From Sporosarcina highlanderae (GTDB taxonomy: Bacteria > Bacillota > Bacilli > Bacillales_A > Planococcaceae): DNA of 64,000 bases. Numbering within the stretch: position 1 is the stretch's first letter; each line of letters opens with the position of its first letter. The notes beneath the pieces are model-generated. The model did not search any database, was not told where the DNA came from, and was given only the letters and a program-made list of their open reading frames with translations. The stretch covers positions 248,001 through 312,000 of the forward strand of contig NZ_JAROCC010000002.1 of the NCBI RefSeq assembly GCF_030433715.1. The letters are read 5' to 3'. Positions 18,088 through 25,391 of the stretch are shown piece after piece. Position numbers and translations under genes: made by a program.

Positions 18088-18813
18088 GTGAATAAACTAT
18101 TATGGATTGCCCTAACGGCGGGATTACTTGTCATTCTCGGCATATACGGATATAACAAATGGACGGCGAGTGCTGCGGGTGACGAGATTTCGATTCCAAA
18201 AGACAGTGCGGAATCTCTAAAAGTGGATATTGACTTCGGGGTAGGCAACCTGCTCATCCATGGCGGTTCTTCAGATTGGGTCAGTGGAGAGTTTACGTAT
18301 AATCATAAAAAGCTTGAACCCAAAGTGAGCTATAAAAACCGAAAGAATGTAGGTCATGTAGCAGTTAAGCAAGGTTCATACACAATGTTCGGCTTCAATA
18401 AACGGAAATCCACTAAAAACGATTGGGATCTCCAACTGAATAATGATATTCCGATTGACTTGAATGTCGACATGGGCGTTTCGGATTCCACTCTAAATTT
18501 GAAAGGCATCCAACTTAACAGCCTTGTAATTGATAGTGGCGTCAGTAATTCCACCATCGACCTTAGCGGTGATTGGAAAAAAGGCTTTCGTGCCAATGTA
18601 GATTTGGGTGTTGGAGATGTGACATTCATCCTCCCGAAAGATACGGGTGTCCGACTAACAGTTAGTAAGGGGCTTGGTACATTGGGTATGAAAGACCTTA
18701 TCAAACAAAGCGATGGAACTTATGTAAATGAAGCTTACGGGAAGTCGGACGTCGTCATCGATATTTCCGTGAATTTCGGTGTTGGGGATGTCGAATTCAA
18801 AATTGCAGACTGA
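18088..18813 (+). CDS. Toast-rack (DUF4097/LiaF-like) membrane-anchored protein
   Basis: 241 residues. An N-terminal helix (residues 4-22) is followed by a beta-solenoid-like region with repeated motifs VDIDFGVGNLLI, VDMGVSDSTLNL, VDLGVGDVTFIL and VNFGVGDVEFKI. This is the toast-rack pattern shared by LiaF/VraT C-termini and DUF4097 proteins. Probably extracytoplasmic, sensing or scaffolding. GTG start behind GGGGAG. No kinase or regulator is adjacent, unlike liaF. Confidence 0.75.
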   Translation: MNKLLWIALTAGLLVILGIYGYNKWTASAAGDEISIPKDSAESLKVDIDFGVGNLLIHGGSSDWVSGEFTYNHKKLEPKVSYKNRKNVGHVAVKQGSYTMFGFNKRKSTKNDWDLQLNNDIPIDLNVDMGVSDSTLNLKGIQLNSLVIDSGVSNSTIDLSGDWKKGFRANVDLGVGDVTFILPKDTGVRLTVSKGLGTLGMKDLIKQSDGTYVNEAYGKSDVVIDISVNFGVGDVEFKIAD

Positions 18814-18816
18814 ATA

Positions 18817-18856
18817 AAACAGCGTCTACGGAAATTTACGTAGACGCTGTTTTCAT
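18817..18856 (+). terminator. Terminator of the toast-rack gene
   Basis: AAAACAGCGTCTACG/CGTAGACGCTGTTTT, a 15-bp perfect stem with T run. Confidence 0.9.
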
Positions 18857-18911
18857 TAGTACAACAAAATGTTATAAGATATATGTAGAAAGAAAAAAGG
18901 AGAGTGCTTTA

Positions 18912-19532
18912 ATGAAAACGATTGGAAAAATAAATACCAATTATATCTATTCCGCAAATGACACCGTCCCACGCGAATTTCCGAAGTATACAACGCAACT
19001 TATGAATCTGGCGAATAGCAATGGGCAAGGGACCCGTCCAAGCGTTGTTGGACCGATGGCAACCTATTTCCAAGAGTTTTTGGAAGAAGTGCCGGCACCT
19101 TCTATTGAAGATTGGGAAGAGTGGTATACGACTCGTGAACCGGAGGCAAAAGAACGCGCGAAAGCAAGGATTCTTCCTCAAATCGAACGGTTAAAAGAGG
19201 CAATTCAGTTAATCGATGATTCCTTAGTCGATACATGGTTGGATGATTTATTGATAGATAAGACGTACAACGGCCTCTATGTACAAAAAGCAATCATCCA
19301 AAAGGTCAGTGAACATTTCAATGTCCCTTATGCGGTTTCCTCTGCAGCAGACGAAAGCAAAGGAATTGATGGATATATTGGAGGAACGCCGATTTCCATT
19401 AAACCTGACACATACGAGAACTTGACAAAGTTAAAAGAGCAGATCGACGTTCCAATTGTTACGTATAAGGTGAATAAAAGCAGTAGAAACATTGAAGTAT
19501 TTATTCCTTTGGATTTAGATCCTCATAAGTGA
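18912..19532 (+). CDS. MjaI-like type II restriction endonuclease
   Basis: 206 residues. The N-terminal block VPREFPKYTTQLMNLAN followed by GQGTRPSVVG is the hallmark I recall for the MjaI restriction endonuclease family, whose founder cuts CTAG. The middle has helices, and the C-terminal part carries a PD-(D/E)xK-like arrangement (DESKGIDGYI then PISIKPD). AAAGGAG precedes the ATG. It converges with and overlaps the 3' end of the adjacent methyltransferase by 32 bases. CTAG specificity here is inferred from the family. Confidence 0.75.
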   Translation: MKTIGKINTNYIYSANDTVPREFPKYTTQLMNLANSNGQGTRPSVVGPMATYFQEFLEEVPAPSIEDWEEWYTTREPEAKERAKARILPQIERLKEAIQLIDDSLVDTWLDDLLIDKTYNGLYVQKAIIQKVSEHFNVPYAVSSAADESKGIDGYIGGTPISIKPDTYENLTKLKEQIDVPIVTYKVNKSSRNIEVFIPLDLDPHK

Positions 19533-20550
19533 CTGTAACAAATTCATCTTCAAGGTAAATATCATTAATGAGCGATAATTTAATATTCACTTCTTGGCGT
19601 GTTTTCACTTTTGTATTTAGATGATCATTTTCATACCATTTATCCTTACCAAGCTCTAATTGCTGTTCGATAAATTCTGAGTGCCGTTGGAATCGTTTAA
19701 CAACAATGTCATTCAGCTGATTCTTGAGCAGCAATGCATTACCTTTAACCGTTTCAGCAAGGAGTGGATCAATTTCTACTCCATAGCTGTTACGCTCCGT
19801 ACACATTGCAGCAAACATGGATGTACCAGTTCCGACAAATGGGTCAAGAATCGTGTCGCCTTTCATCGAATACATGTTTATGAGGCGATAAGCAAGTTCG
19901 AATGGATAGGCGGCACTTCTTTCGCGCCCACTTGCGATGTTTTTAAACTTTTGAGATTTCCCCTGGAACTCCCATAAATCGGAGAACCATTGGTTTCGTT
20001 CCTCCCAAAAAAATGCACTTTCCTGCCGAATAGCTTTTTCATTATTTTTAAATACACGTTTTCCGCCTTTACGGAAAATCAGTATATATTCATGTTCGTA
20101 AGTAACATAAGCACCGGAAGGCAGCATACCTGAACCCATGAATTTGTTTGGAGCATTTGTAGTCTTTCTCCAAATGATATCTGGCAATACGGAGTATCCC
20201 ATGGAAACGAATTTCTCTATAATTTTCGAGTGGTTGGAGTACATTTGGAAATGTCCATCAATTGTCCTCGTTGCATCCCCGATATTAATACAAACGAAGC
20301 CATGATTCGCTACTTTTTTATCTACTTCTTCCCAAATATCGTTTAAAACGTCATGCATGAGATTGAATGCTTTATATGGATCAGTCATTAAATGCTCTTC
20401 GATTTCCGGTTTTTGCTTCATGAATATTTCATCCCACATCTCGATCATCGGATATGGAGGGGATGTTATAACCAATGAAACAGACCCATCAGGTATTTCT
20501 TGTAAGTTGGCAGCATCTTTGTTTAAAATACAATGCTTTGTCTTGTTCAT
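19501..20550 (-). CDS. DNA methyltransferase, N4-cytosine type (MjaI-like modification enzyme)
   Basis: 349 residues, beta-class order. Catalytic motif IV is TSPPYP near residue 34 (TSPPY is typical for N4-cytosine enzymes), and AdoMet motif I is DPFVGTGTSMFAA near residue 240, preceded by PFELAYRLI. The partner restriction gene converges on it, so this is the protecting enzyme of the pair. ATG with AGGATGAT upstream. The 32-base antisense overlap of the two 3' ends could allow transcripts to interfere. Confidence 0.85.
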   Translation of the reverse strand: MNKTKHCILNKDAANLQEIPDGSVSLVITSPPYPMIEMWDEIFMKQKPEIEEHLMTDPYKAFNLMHDVLNDIWEEVDKKVANHGFVCINIGDATRTIDGHFQMYSNHSKIIEKFVSMGYSVLPDIIWRKTTNAPNKFMGSGMLPSGAYVTYEHEYILIFRKGGKRVFKNNEKAIRQESAFFWEERNQWFSDLWEFQGKSQKFKNIASGRERSAAYPFELAYRLINMYSMKGDTILDPFVGTGTSMFAAMCTERNSYGVEIDPLLAETVKGNALLLKNQLNDIVVKRFQRHSEFIEQQLELGKDKWYENDHLNTKVKTRQEVNIKLSLINDIYLEDEFVTVTYEDLNPKE

Positions 20551-20709
20551 TTGTATATCATCCTATTCTAAGTAATATCGCTTCCCATTATACCGAAAAT
20601 GCGTTCGCACTGCAATAGCACGTATGGGGACTTATCCTATGAATAGGTAGAAGGGGAAAAAGGATACTTTTTATGGAGATAAATTACAGGACTTTAAACA
20701 TCCGGCGAG

Positions 20710-20738
20710 TTGAAGAATCCGTATGGTTTAGGTATACT
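20710..20738 (+). promoter_or_regulatory. Promoter of the type I antitoxin RNA
   Basis: TTGAAG (20710-20715), a 17-base spacer, TATACT (20733-20738). Strong sigma-A match pointing toward the toxin's 3' end, with no protein gene downstream on this strand. Confidence 0.75.
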
Positions 20739-20743
20739 AAAGG

Positions 20744-20892
20744 TAGCTAACGTATATAGTAAAAAAGACCGTACGATGCTGCAACATTGAACGGTCAATA
20801 ATAGCAATAGGTCCCTCAGGGGATCGGCAGTTATTAGTGGAAAATAATCCATCCTAAATGAGCCTCTAACTCAAGGATGGATTATTTTTTTT
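20744..20892 (+). ncRNA. Putative type I antitoxin RNA
   Basis: Predicted transcript of about 150 nt from the promoter at 20710-20738 to the terminator hairpin AATAATCCATCCT/GGATGGATTATT at 20842-20890, followed by eight T. No open frame with a binding site. Its 3' end lies over the 3' end of the convergent holin-like toxin gene, the arrangement of RatA/TxpA and SR4/BsrG in B. subtilis, where the antisense RNA binds the toxin mRNA 3' region and triggers decay. The assignment is by architecture. Confidence 0.7.
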
Positions 20893-20965
20893 GGTTTGAT
20901 GACAATAAAGCTACGATTAACGCTGCGAATGTAAAGATGAGCATTAGTGTTTCGAATACTGTCAT
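20882..20965 (-). CDS. Holin-like type I toxin peptide (27 aa)
   Basis: Product starts MTVFETLMLIFTFAALI, then one transmembrane helix and the polar end SSNQKK. The MTVxExLMLM-type start and KK end are those of the putative holin-like toxin family (TxpA, BsrG, BsrE). GGGAGGTGG lies six bases before ATG 20965 and is covered by a nine-pair hairpin (CCATTTCCC with GGGAGGTGG, three wobble/AT pairs), as expected for a repressed toxin message. Its promoter is TTGAAA-16-TAAAAT at 21027-21054. Such peptides insert in membranes and stop growth. Confidence 0.8.
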   Translation of the reverse strand: MTVFETLMLIFTFAALIVALLSSNQKK

Positions 20966-21026
20966 ACCCGACCACCTCCCTTCACGGGAAATGGCCGATC
21001 ATCCTTGGGGCGCCTATTGTTTTTCT

Positions 21027-21054
21027 ATTTTACCACACATATGTTCGCTTTCAA
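21027..21054 (-). promoter_or_regulatory. Promoter of the type I toxin
   Basis: Minus strand TTGAAA (21049-21054), 16-base spacer, TAAAAT (21027-21032), about 55 bases upstream of the toxin start. Confidence 0.65.
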
Positions 21055-21092
21055 AGCTTTATAACCGAACAATTTGGACAACCCGACATTTG

Positions 21093-21141
21093 ATTAAACC
21101 GGAATCCCCTTTACTCGAACATCTTCCGCCATTCGAATATA
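21093..21141 (-). repeat. Copy A of a 49-bp direct repeat (duplicate of a Nudix gene 3' end)
   Basis: Matches 22115-22163 at about 90 percent (roughly five differences). Read on the minus strand it encodes IRMAEDVRVKGIP plus a stop, that is, the last residues of the Nudix protein at 22116-22553, although no Nudix gene lies here. A gene-end remnant. Confidence 0.8.
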
Positions 21142-21181
21142 AAAAGCTTGTTTTGTCTATTGAGACAAAACAAGCTTTTTC
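21141..21181. terminator. Terminator after DoxX
   Basis: AAAAAGCTTGTTTTGTCT/AGACAAAACAAGCTTTTT, an 18-bp perfect stem. Confidence 0.9.
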
Positions 21182-21194
21182 AAATTCTATACCG

Positions 21195-21701
21195 TTAACC
21201 GGCACTTGTACCAATTGCTGGATCCAAACGTCTATTTTCGACATCTTTTTTGATTGTCGGAATGAGGAGACGATCGATGCCAAAGTAAGCCGCACTTTTC
21301 GCCATGAGTAAAAGAAGTACGGTGACGAACAACAAAGTAGGATTTACACTAATTGTTCCTGCCCAAAGAAAATTCAAATTCATAAAGCCGCCAGCTACCA
21401 AAGCCGGTATCGTTAATGCACCTAAAATGAGGCCCAATCCAATAAGTAATTCTCCCCATGCAACAAGGAAGCTAAATAGTCCAGAGTTCGGAAGGGCTAC
21501 AGTTTCAAGAAACGAAGCATACCATCCTTGTACAACTGCATTTTCTCCTTGCGATTTCGCGATGGCTCCCTGTATAAATCCACTTGCATCAAACCCTGTC
21601 GATACTTTTCCAAAACCAGCTTTCAACCACTGAACACCTAACCAAACGCGTAATACCGTGAGCAATGCAGCAACTATTTTATTCTCAAAAATTTGCTTCA
21701 T
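21195..21701 (-). CDS. DoxX family membrane protein
   Basis: 168 residues with four hydrophobic helices. Typical DoxX signs are RVWLGVQWLKAGFGKV at the first helix and GELLIGLGLILG in the third. DoxX proteins are small membrane subunits tied to quinone or thiosulfate oxidation and to redox stress. ATG 21701 follows AGGAGG; the longer open frame upstream is promoter DNA. Transcribed from TTGTTA-17-TATAGT with two Rex/Fnr-like operators just upstream, so control by redox or oxygen is likely. Confidence 0.85.
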   Translation of the reverse strand: MKQIFENKIVAALLTVLRVWLGVQWLKAGFGKVSTGFDASGFIQGAIAKSQGENAVVQGWYASFLETVALPNSGLFSFLVAWGELLIGLGLILGALTIPALVAGGFMNLNFLWAGTISVNPTLLFVTVLLLLMAKSAAYFGIDRLLIPTIKKDVENRRLDPAIGTSAG

Positions 21702-21753
21702 GTCAATTCCTCCTATGTGATGTTTTATTGGGTTATAACCTTTTGTTACTCCT

Positions 21754-21782
21754 ACTATAACGCGGAAGAATAGGGCTAACAA
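21754..21782 (-). promoter_or_regulatory. Promoter of doxX
   Basis: Minus strand TTGTTA (21777-21782), 17-base spacer, TATAGT (21754-21759). Confidence 0.75.
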
Positions 21783-21786
21783 CTCA

Positions 21787-21848
21787 TTTGTGAATGTTTT
21801 CACAAAGTAGACACGAAGCTTTGTCATGTTTGTGAATATCTTCACAAA
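21787..21848 (-). promoter_or_regulatory. Two Rex/Fnr-type operators upstream of doxX
   Basis: Two 20-bp palindromes: TTTGTGAA-TGTT-TTCACAAA at 21787-21806 and TTTGTGAA-TATC-TTCACAAA at 21829-21848. Both arms are perfect; centres are 42 bp apart (four helical turns), and the proximal one ends four bases upstream of the -35 box. The Rex consensus is TTGTGAA-N4-TTCACAA; Fnr (TGTGA-N6-TCACA) also fits. Confidence 0.8.
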
Positions 21849-21906
21849 GTCATTCATTTCATTCAAAAGTGCTTACTGGCGGGCAGGTGTTCATACCAAC
21901 ACAAAA

Positions 21907-21940
21907 AACCGAATGAGTGATGGATTCAGCTCATTCGGAT
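21907..21940 (-). terminator. Terminator of the structured RNA / Nudix transcript
   Basis: CCGAATGAG/CTCATTCGG stem followed by TTTTTTG on the minus strand. Confidence 0.85.
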
Positions 21941-21945
21941 GAAAA

Positions 21946-22113
21946 TTTTTCTTTGGCTTTCGGCCCGCCGTCTAACTGTCTACGCTTAATGATGAAGGTT
22001 ACCCCTCATCCTCCAAGACCCGCTACGGGCGAATGGCTAATTCTTACCTGGCGGGAATCCCACCCGCTATATGCTGCAACCTTGCTCGGCCGCTCAACCT
22101 GGCACCTTCACTC
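21946..22113 (-). ncRNA. HEARO/omega-RNA-like structured RNA
   Basis: About 170 nt between the Nudix stop and a terminator, with no open frame and much GC compared with its surroundings. Several hairpins are visible: GCGGG/CCCGC, CCCG/CGGG, GATGAGG/CCTTCATC. The order of blocks GGGTCTTGGAGG, GGGGTAACC, then GCGTAGACAGTTAG and GGCGGGCCGAAAGCC resembles omega RNAs (HEARO) of IscB/IsrB elements, which carry GGGTCTGGAAGGGTAA and AGACAGTTAAGGC followed by a GGGCTGAAAAGCCC hairpin. This resemblance is from memory. No iscB, isrB or tnpB gene is present in the window. Confidence 0.5.
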
Positions 22114-22114
22114 A

Positions 22115-22163
22115 ATTAAAACGGAATCCCCTTAACCCGAACATCTTCCGCCATACGAATATA
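22115..22163 (-). repeat. Copy B of the 49-bp direct repeat
   Basis: The 3' end of the Nudix gene; pairs with copy A at 21093-21141. The structured RNA and doxX lie between the copies. Confidence 0.8.
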
Positions 22164-22553
22164 ATTTTTTAAATACTCCGCAGCATCAGGATGCTCGTAC
22201 ACCTCTTCAGGCTTCATCCAATACAAAGCCGCCATCTCATCAGCACTTACCGGATACGGTTCACCACTGAATTCTTCGCATAAGAAAATGACATTTACCA
22301 CCGGCTCCCACTGATCCGTCACGAAGCTTGTACTATGCACATAACGTGGTCGCCCTTCAATGACAATACCGACTTCCTCCTCGACTTCACGTGCAATTGT
22401 GCGCTCTAAAATGTCTGATGAAGCCCCTTCAAGCTCAACTTTTCCTCCAATTAGTGCTAATCCGCTTGGGGCGTGGTCTTCCTTTTCACTGCGTTTACAG
22501 ATTAGGTAATGGTTGTTTTTGTAGATGGCTGCTTCTGTGTTGATGATGAACAT
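22116..22553 (-). CDS. Nudix hydrolase
   Basis: 145 residues. The Nudix box reads GGKVELEGASS then REVEEEVGI, with two residues more than the canonical spacing between the Gly and the REVxEE part. The fold hydrolyses nucleoside diphosphates linked to another group. The N-terminus MFIINTEAAIYKNNHYLIC is typical of cytoplasmic Nudix enzymes. Substrate unknown. Its last 14 codons are duplicated about 1 kb downstream. Confidence 0.85.
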   Translation of the reverse strand: MFIINTEAAIYKNNHYLICKRSEKEDHAPSGLALIGGKVELEGASSDILERTIAREVEEEVGIVIEGRPRYVHSTSFVTDQWEPVVNVIFLCEEFSGEPYPVSADEMAALYWMKPEEVYEHPDAAEYLKNYIRMAEDVRVKGIPF

Positions 22554-22684
22554 GTTTAATCGCTCCCACTTTACTGAGTATTTTAGTATTTCTATTCCTC
22601 ATAACCGAGTGGACAATCCCCTTTAAATTATGCTTTAAACCTTAAACCGGTCTACCTTATTATCCCGGCAACCCAAATGAAAAT

Positions 22685-22726
22685 GCCAGGTATTTGCAAA
22701 TTGAGAGCAAGGTACCTGGCAAATGG
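22685..22726 (-). terminator. Terminator of the five-gene operon
   Basis: TTGCCAGGTACC and GGTATTTGC...CCTGGCA form an imperfect long stem (GCCAGGTA/TACCTGGC core) with ATTTTC after it on the minus strand. Weaker T run than others. Confidence 0.55.
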
Positions 22727-22734
22727 TATTAAAC

Positions 22735-23187
22735 TTAAAACGGTACAGCAGATAATTCCTGTGATATATATGTTAATAAATCTATATCATATTCGTTATA
22801 ATTGTTACGAAGTTTCCCACCATCCCAATGCGATCGAAAAACTTTCTCAACGACTATTGAAGCACCGCCTTGGGCATATTGTTCCAACCGACGGCGTGCT
22901 TTATTTGTAAATTCCTTATCTATAAAACCCTCCATGTTCCTTCCCAAATCAGGATCATTTAGGATAATCGAATAAGCAATACTTCGTTGATCATGGGTTA
23001 GGTAGTTTGATCTGAACTCTCTTCCCCTGCCGGAGAAATCTTCAGATCGGTTATGCTTTGCACCAATTGATGCAAATAATATGAAAAGCTCGTGATACGG
23101 ATACTTAAATGCCTCATTGAAATAAGCGTAGATATCCTCATAGGCTTTGCTTGTGTAAAGAAGTGATTGTTCACTTAAAAAGTCCAT
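22735..23187 (-). CDS. Unknown 150-residue protein, last gene of putative defence operon
   Basis: A soluble, mixed alpha-helical protein with many aromatic and charged residues (YEDIYAYFNEAFKYPYHELF, then DFSGRGREFRSNYLT). No family recognised; no catalytic motif or membrane helix is evident. It starts eight bases after the Rad50/DndD-like gene ends, so it is translated from the same message. Position and size resemble the small partner subunits (DndE, LmuC) that follow SMC-like ATPases in defence systems, but sequence similarity to them is not apparent. Confidence 0.7.
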   Translation of the reverse strand: MDFLSEQSLLYTSKAYEDIYAYFNEAFKYPYHELFILFASIGAKHNRSEDFSGRGREFRSNYLTHDQRSIAYSIILNDPDLGRNMEGFIDKEFTNKARRRLEQYAQGGASIVVEKVFRSHWDGGKLRNNYNEYDIDLLTYISQELSAVPF

Positions 23188-23195
23188 ATATACAC

Positions 23196-25226
23196 TTACC
23201 CCCTTGTTGCCATAGTTTGATTTATTTCAATTTCAACAATTTCCGAATGATACAATTGGATCTGATCCAGTCTGTACCACTTGCCGAGTTTTTCTGTTGT
23301 TTTAAAAACTTTTTCTTCTTGATATGTCAATTCAGTATCTGTCAGCAATAGAATCCATTGGGATGTCAGATCCGGAAGATTGCTAATTAAGTGATCACGA
23401 TTATTCCCACTTATCCTACCGAAAGGAGCATCCATGAATAACGGAAATGATACTTTTCTTTCTTCGCCGCCAGCAATTTTAGCTAACGCTGTAATGAATG
23501 ATAATGCTACAATTTGTCGTTGGCCTTGGGAGATATCTTGTGTAATTTCCGTGTTATCCCAGCCAATAATGCTTATTTCAAACTTATCATTGATTTCAAT
23601 TCGCTTAACTAAATCTCTATCTTTATGATCAATTAACATTTTGAAAATCTCAGTTGTTTGGTCTTTTAACTTCTCTCGCATTTGTACGCTGAACTCTTCG
23701 GAAATAATCCCCAAATCTTGTTTCAGTTCATTGATGAATGACAACACTTTCGAATCGAATCTCAAGCTGTCATTGTCCCGCATCATGCGTTCCAATTCTT
23801 TTTGGTAAACTACTTTTCTGCTTTCGTCTTCTTTGATTTCCTTCTTCAATTCAAATATTTCAGTTTGAAGGTTTTGTGCTATTTCTTTATTCTTCTTAAT
23901 CGTCATCTCATAATTCGCCATATCTTGTTGGGAGCGGGCCTTCTCCCCCAATTTATCATTAATGTCAGAAACGGATGCTTTTGTCTCGTCGCGTTTAATC
24001 CGAATTTCTCTTAGTTCCTTGAGTAGCTCATAAATATCTTCTTTTGAAGAGTCGTACTCACTTTCTGCAGCACTAATAACATTTTTCAACGCGCTTGTAA
24101 ATGTTCCTTGAATTGAACGTTTGTAGTTTTCTTTTAAAGACTTCACATGATTTAAGTTGTTTAAATGGGCACTCAAATCATTGTTACAACAAGCACAAAC
24201 ATTATTTTGCAAGGATAAATCAAGAACTTCAATAGGAACGACACTCTCTTGTTTTGACGTGCTTTGTGTCAGGTAGTTATTTGCAATGCTAAAATTGTCA
24301 CGAAGTAATAACTTAGGAGCATTTTGAACTAACATGTTTTTTACTTCACGTTTTTTATCGCTTAATCGTCCTTCATAACTAGATAAGATTTCTTCCTCTT
24401 TCTTTAAGTAAAACTGGAGATTTTTTATATCTTCATTTTTTGATAATTTTTCTTCCATGTCCAGAATCTCTTCGTTACAAAGTCTAAGATTCTCCTCTTT
24501 TTTATCCTGTATAATTGTTTTGGATGATAAATTGCTATCGATATCGTCTATTTCCTTGCTCTTTTTTTCAATATCAAGATTCTTGGATTCCTCAACAATT
24601 TTTTTATTCTGCTTTGAATAAAGTCTCTGTAATACATCAGAGGATTTCTCAATATTCTCAATCTGTAATAATTTAAAAATCGCCGTTTTTACTTCCTGTT
24701 TTACTTTTGAATCTGTTTTGGCTAATGTATCAATTTTCTCAGCATCGAATAAGAAGAAGTCTTTAATTTCCTCATTTAATACTTTATTTATTTCTATTTC
24801 TACTTTTTGTTTATCGGTTATTGGCTGTGGGGAGAAATTTCCTCTTTCATCTGTGGAATACAGTTCAATTCCATCTTCTCGCTCAACTATATCGGAAGCG
24901 TTTTTGACACCCTTTAAACAGCGTCTAATTTCATAATTTTTTCCTTTGTCACTAAGCTTTATTTTGACGTATGCTTCAACTGGTTGTCTTTCATTTTCTT
25001 GCAAAGCTAATAGGTTAACTAAATGGATAACATCATTTTTATTGTCTTGTTGTATATATGCACTGCCGTATAAACCAAACATGAGAGCCCGGAAAATTCC
25101 AGTCTTCCCTTTTCCGTTATCACCAAAAAAGATAGTGATATTTTTTTCACCCTCTGCAAATTTCAATATCTGCTTTCCATAGAATTGTCTAAAGTTAAGC
25201 AATTCAATCTCATGGAGTATCATCAT
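23196..25226 (-). CDS. Rad50/DndD-like SMC-family ATPase
   Basis: 676 residues. Walker A GDNGKGKTG near residues 35-43, two long coiled-coil arms (about 190-330 and 370-520), a CACC zinc-hook-like turn between them (NNVCACCNNDL), the ABC signature ISQGQRQI, and Walker B LFMDAPFG (Ala instead of the usual Glu-Pro order). This is the plan of Rad50, DndD and defence-associated SMC ATPases: a DNA end or loop sensing motor. The start overlaps the previous stop as TAATG, so it is translationally coupled to the 54-residue protein. Confidence 0.85.
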   Translation of the reverse strand: MMILHEIELLNFRQFYGKQILKFAEGEKNITIFFGDNGKGKTGIFRALMFGLYGSAYIQQDNKNDVIHLVNLLALQENERQPVEAYVKIKLSDKGKNYEIRRCLKGVKNASDIVEREDGIELYSTDERGNFSPQPITDKQKVEIEINKVLNEEIKDFFLFDAEKIDTLAKTDSKVKQEVKTAIFKLLQIENIEKSSDVLQRLYSKQNKKIVEESKNLDIEKKSKEIDDIDSNLSSKTIIQDKKEENLRLCNEEILDMEEKLSKNEDIKNLQFYLKKEEEILSSYEGRLSDKKREVKNMLVQNAPKLLLRDNFSIANNYLTQSTSKQESVVPIEVLDLSLQNNVCACCNNDLSAHLNNLNHVKSLKENYKRSIQGTFTSALKNVISAAESEYDSSKEDIYELLKELREIRIKRDETKASVSDINDKLGEKARSQQDMANYEMTIKKNKEIAQNLQTEIFELKKEIKEDESRKVVYQKELERMMRDNDSLRFDSKVLSFINELKQDLGIISEEFSVQMREKLKDQTTEIFKMLIDHKDRDLVKRIEINDKFEISIIGWDNTEITQDISQGQRQIVALSFITALAKIAGGEERKVSFPLFMDAPFGRISGNNRDHLISNLPDLTSQWILLLTDTELTYQEEKVFKTTEKLGKWYRLDQIQLYHSEIVEIEINQTMATRG

Positions 25227-25390
25227 TACTCCCCCTCTTTAATAATTTGTCTAACCTCATCCAACACCATATCCTCAATTACTGTAACTGGCTTCCCTTT
25301 TTCAATCTCATTCATTAATAAATGCAAGATATATCTTTTATCCTCGTGCAGCACATTAATTTTGTTGTTCAGTTCACTATTCATATTCAT
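25226..25390 (-). CDS. Small protein (54 aa) inside the coupled defence operon
   Basis: Starts MNMNSELNNKINVLHEDK and ends VRQIIKEGE; helical, acidic, without membrane segment. ATG 25390 begins one base after the helicase stop, and its TAA overlaps the ATG of the SMC gene. GGGAG lies nine bases upstream. Tight coupling on both sides makes it a real gene and a likely subunit or adaptor; no homologue is recognised. Confidence 0.75.
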   Translation of the reverse strand: MNMNSELNNKINVLHEDKRYILHLLMNEIEKGKPVTVIEDMVLDEVRQIIKEGE

Positions 25391-25391
25391 C

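Noticed and set aside
20640..20665. GGGGAAAArGGATACTTT shared with 35679-35698 as a regulatory motif
   Set aside because: Two copies only, in unrelated settings; it could be chance or a weak sporulation promoter, so no claim is made.
21702..21866. N-terminal extension of DoxX
   Set aside because: It would translate the promoter and the two operators; ATG 21701 has AGGAGG.
22735..25226. Assignment of the SMC gene and its 150-residue neighbour to the Dnd or Lamassu system
   Set aside because: No DndA-C or DndE motif is visible and the small protein shows no evident similarity to LmuC; the partner genes differ.
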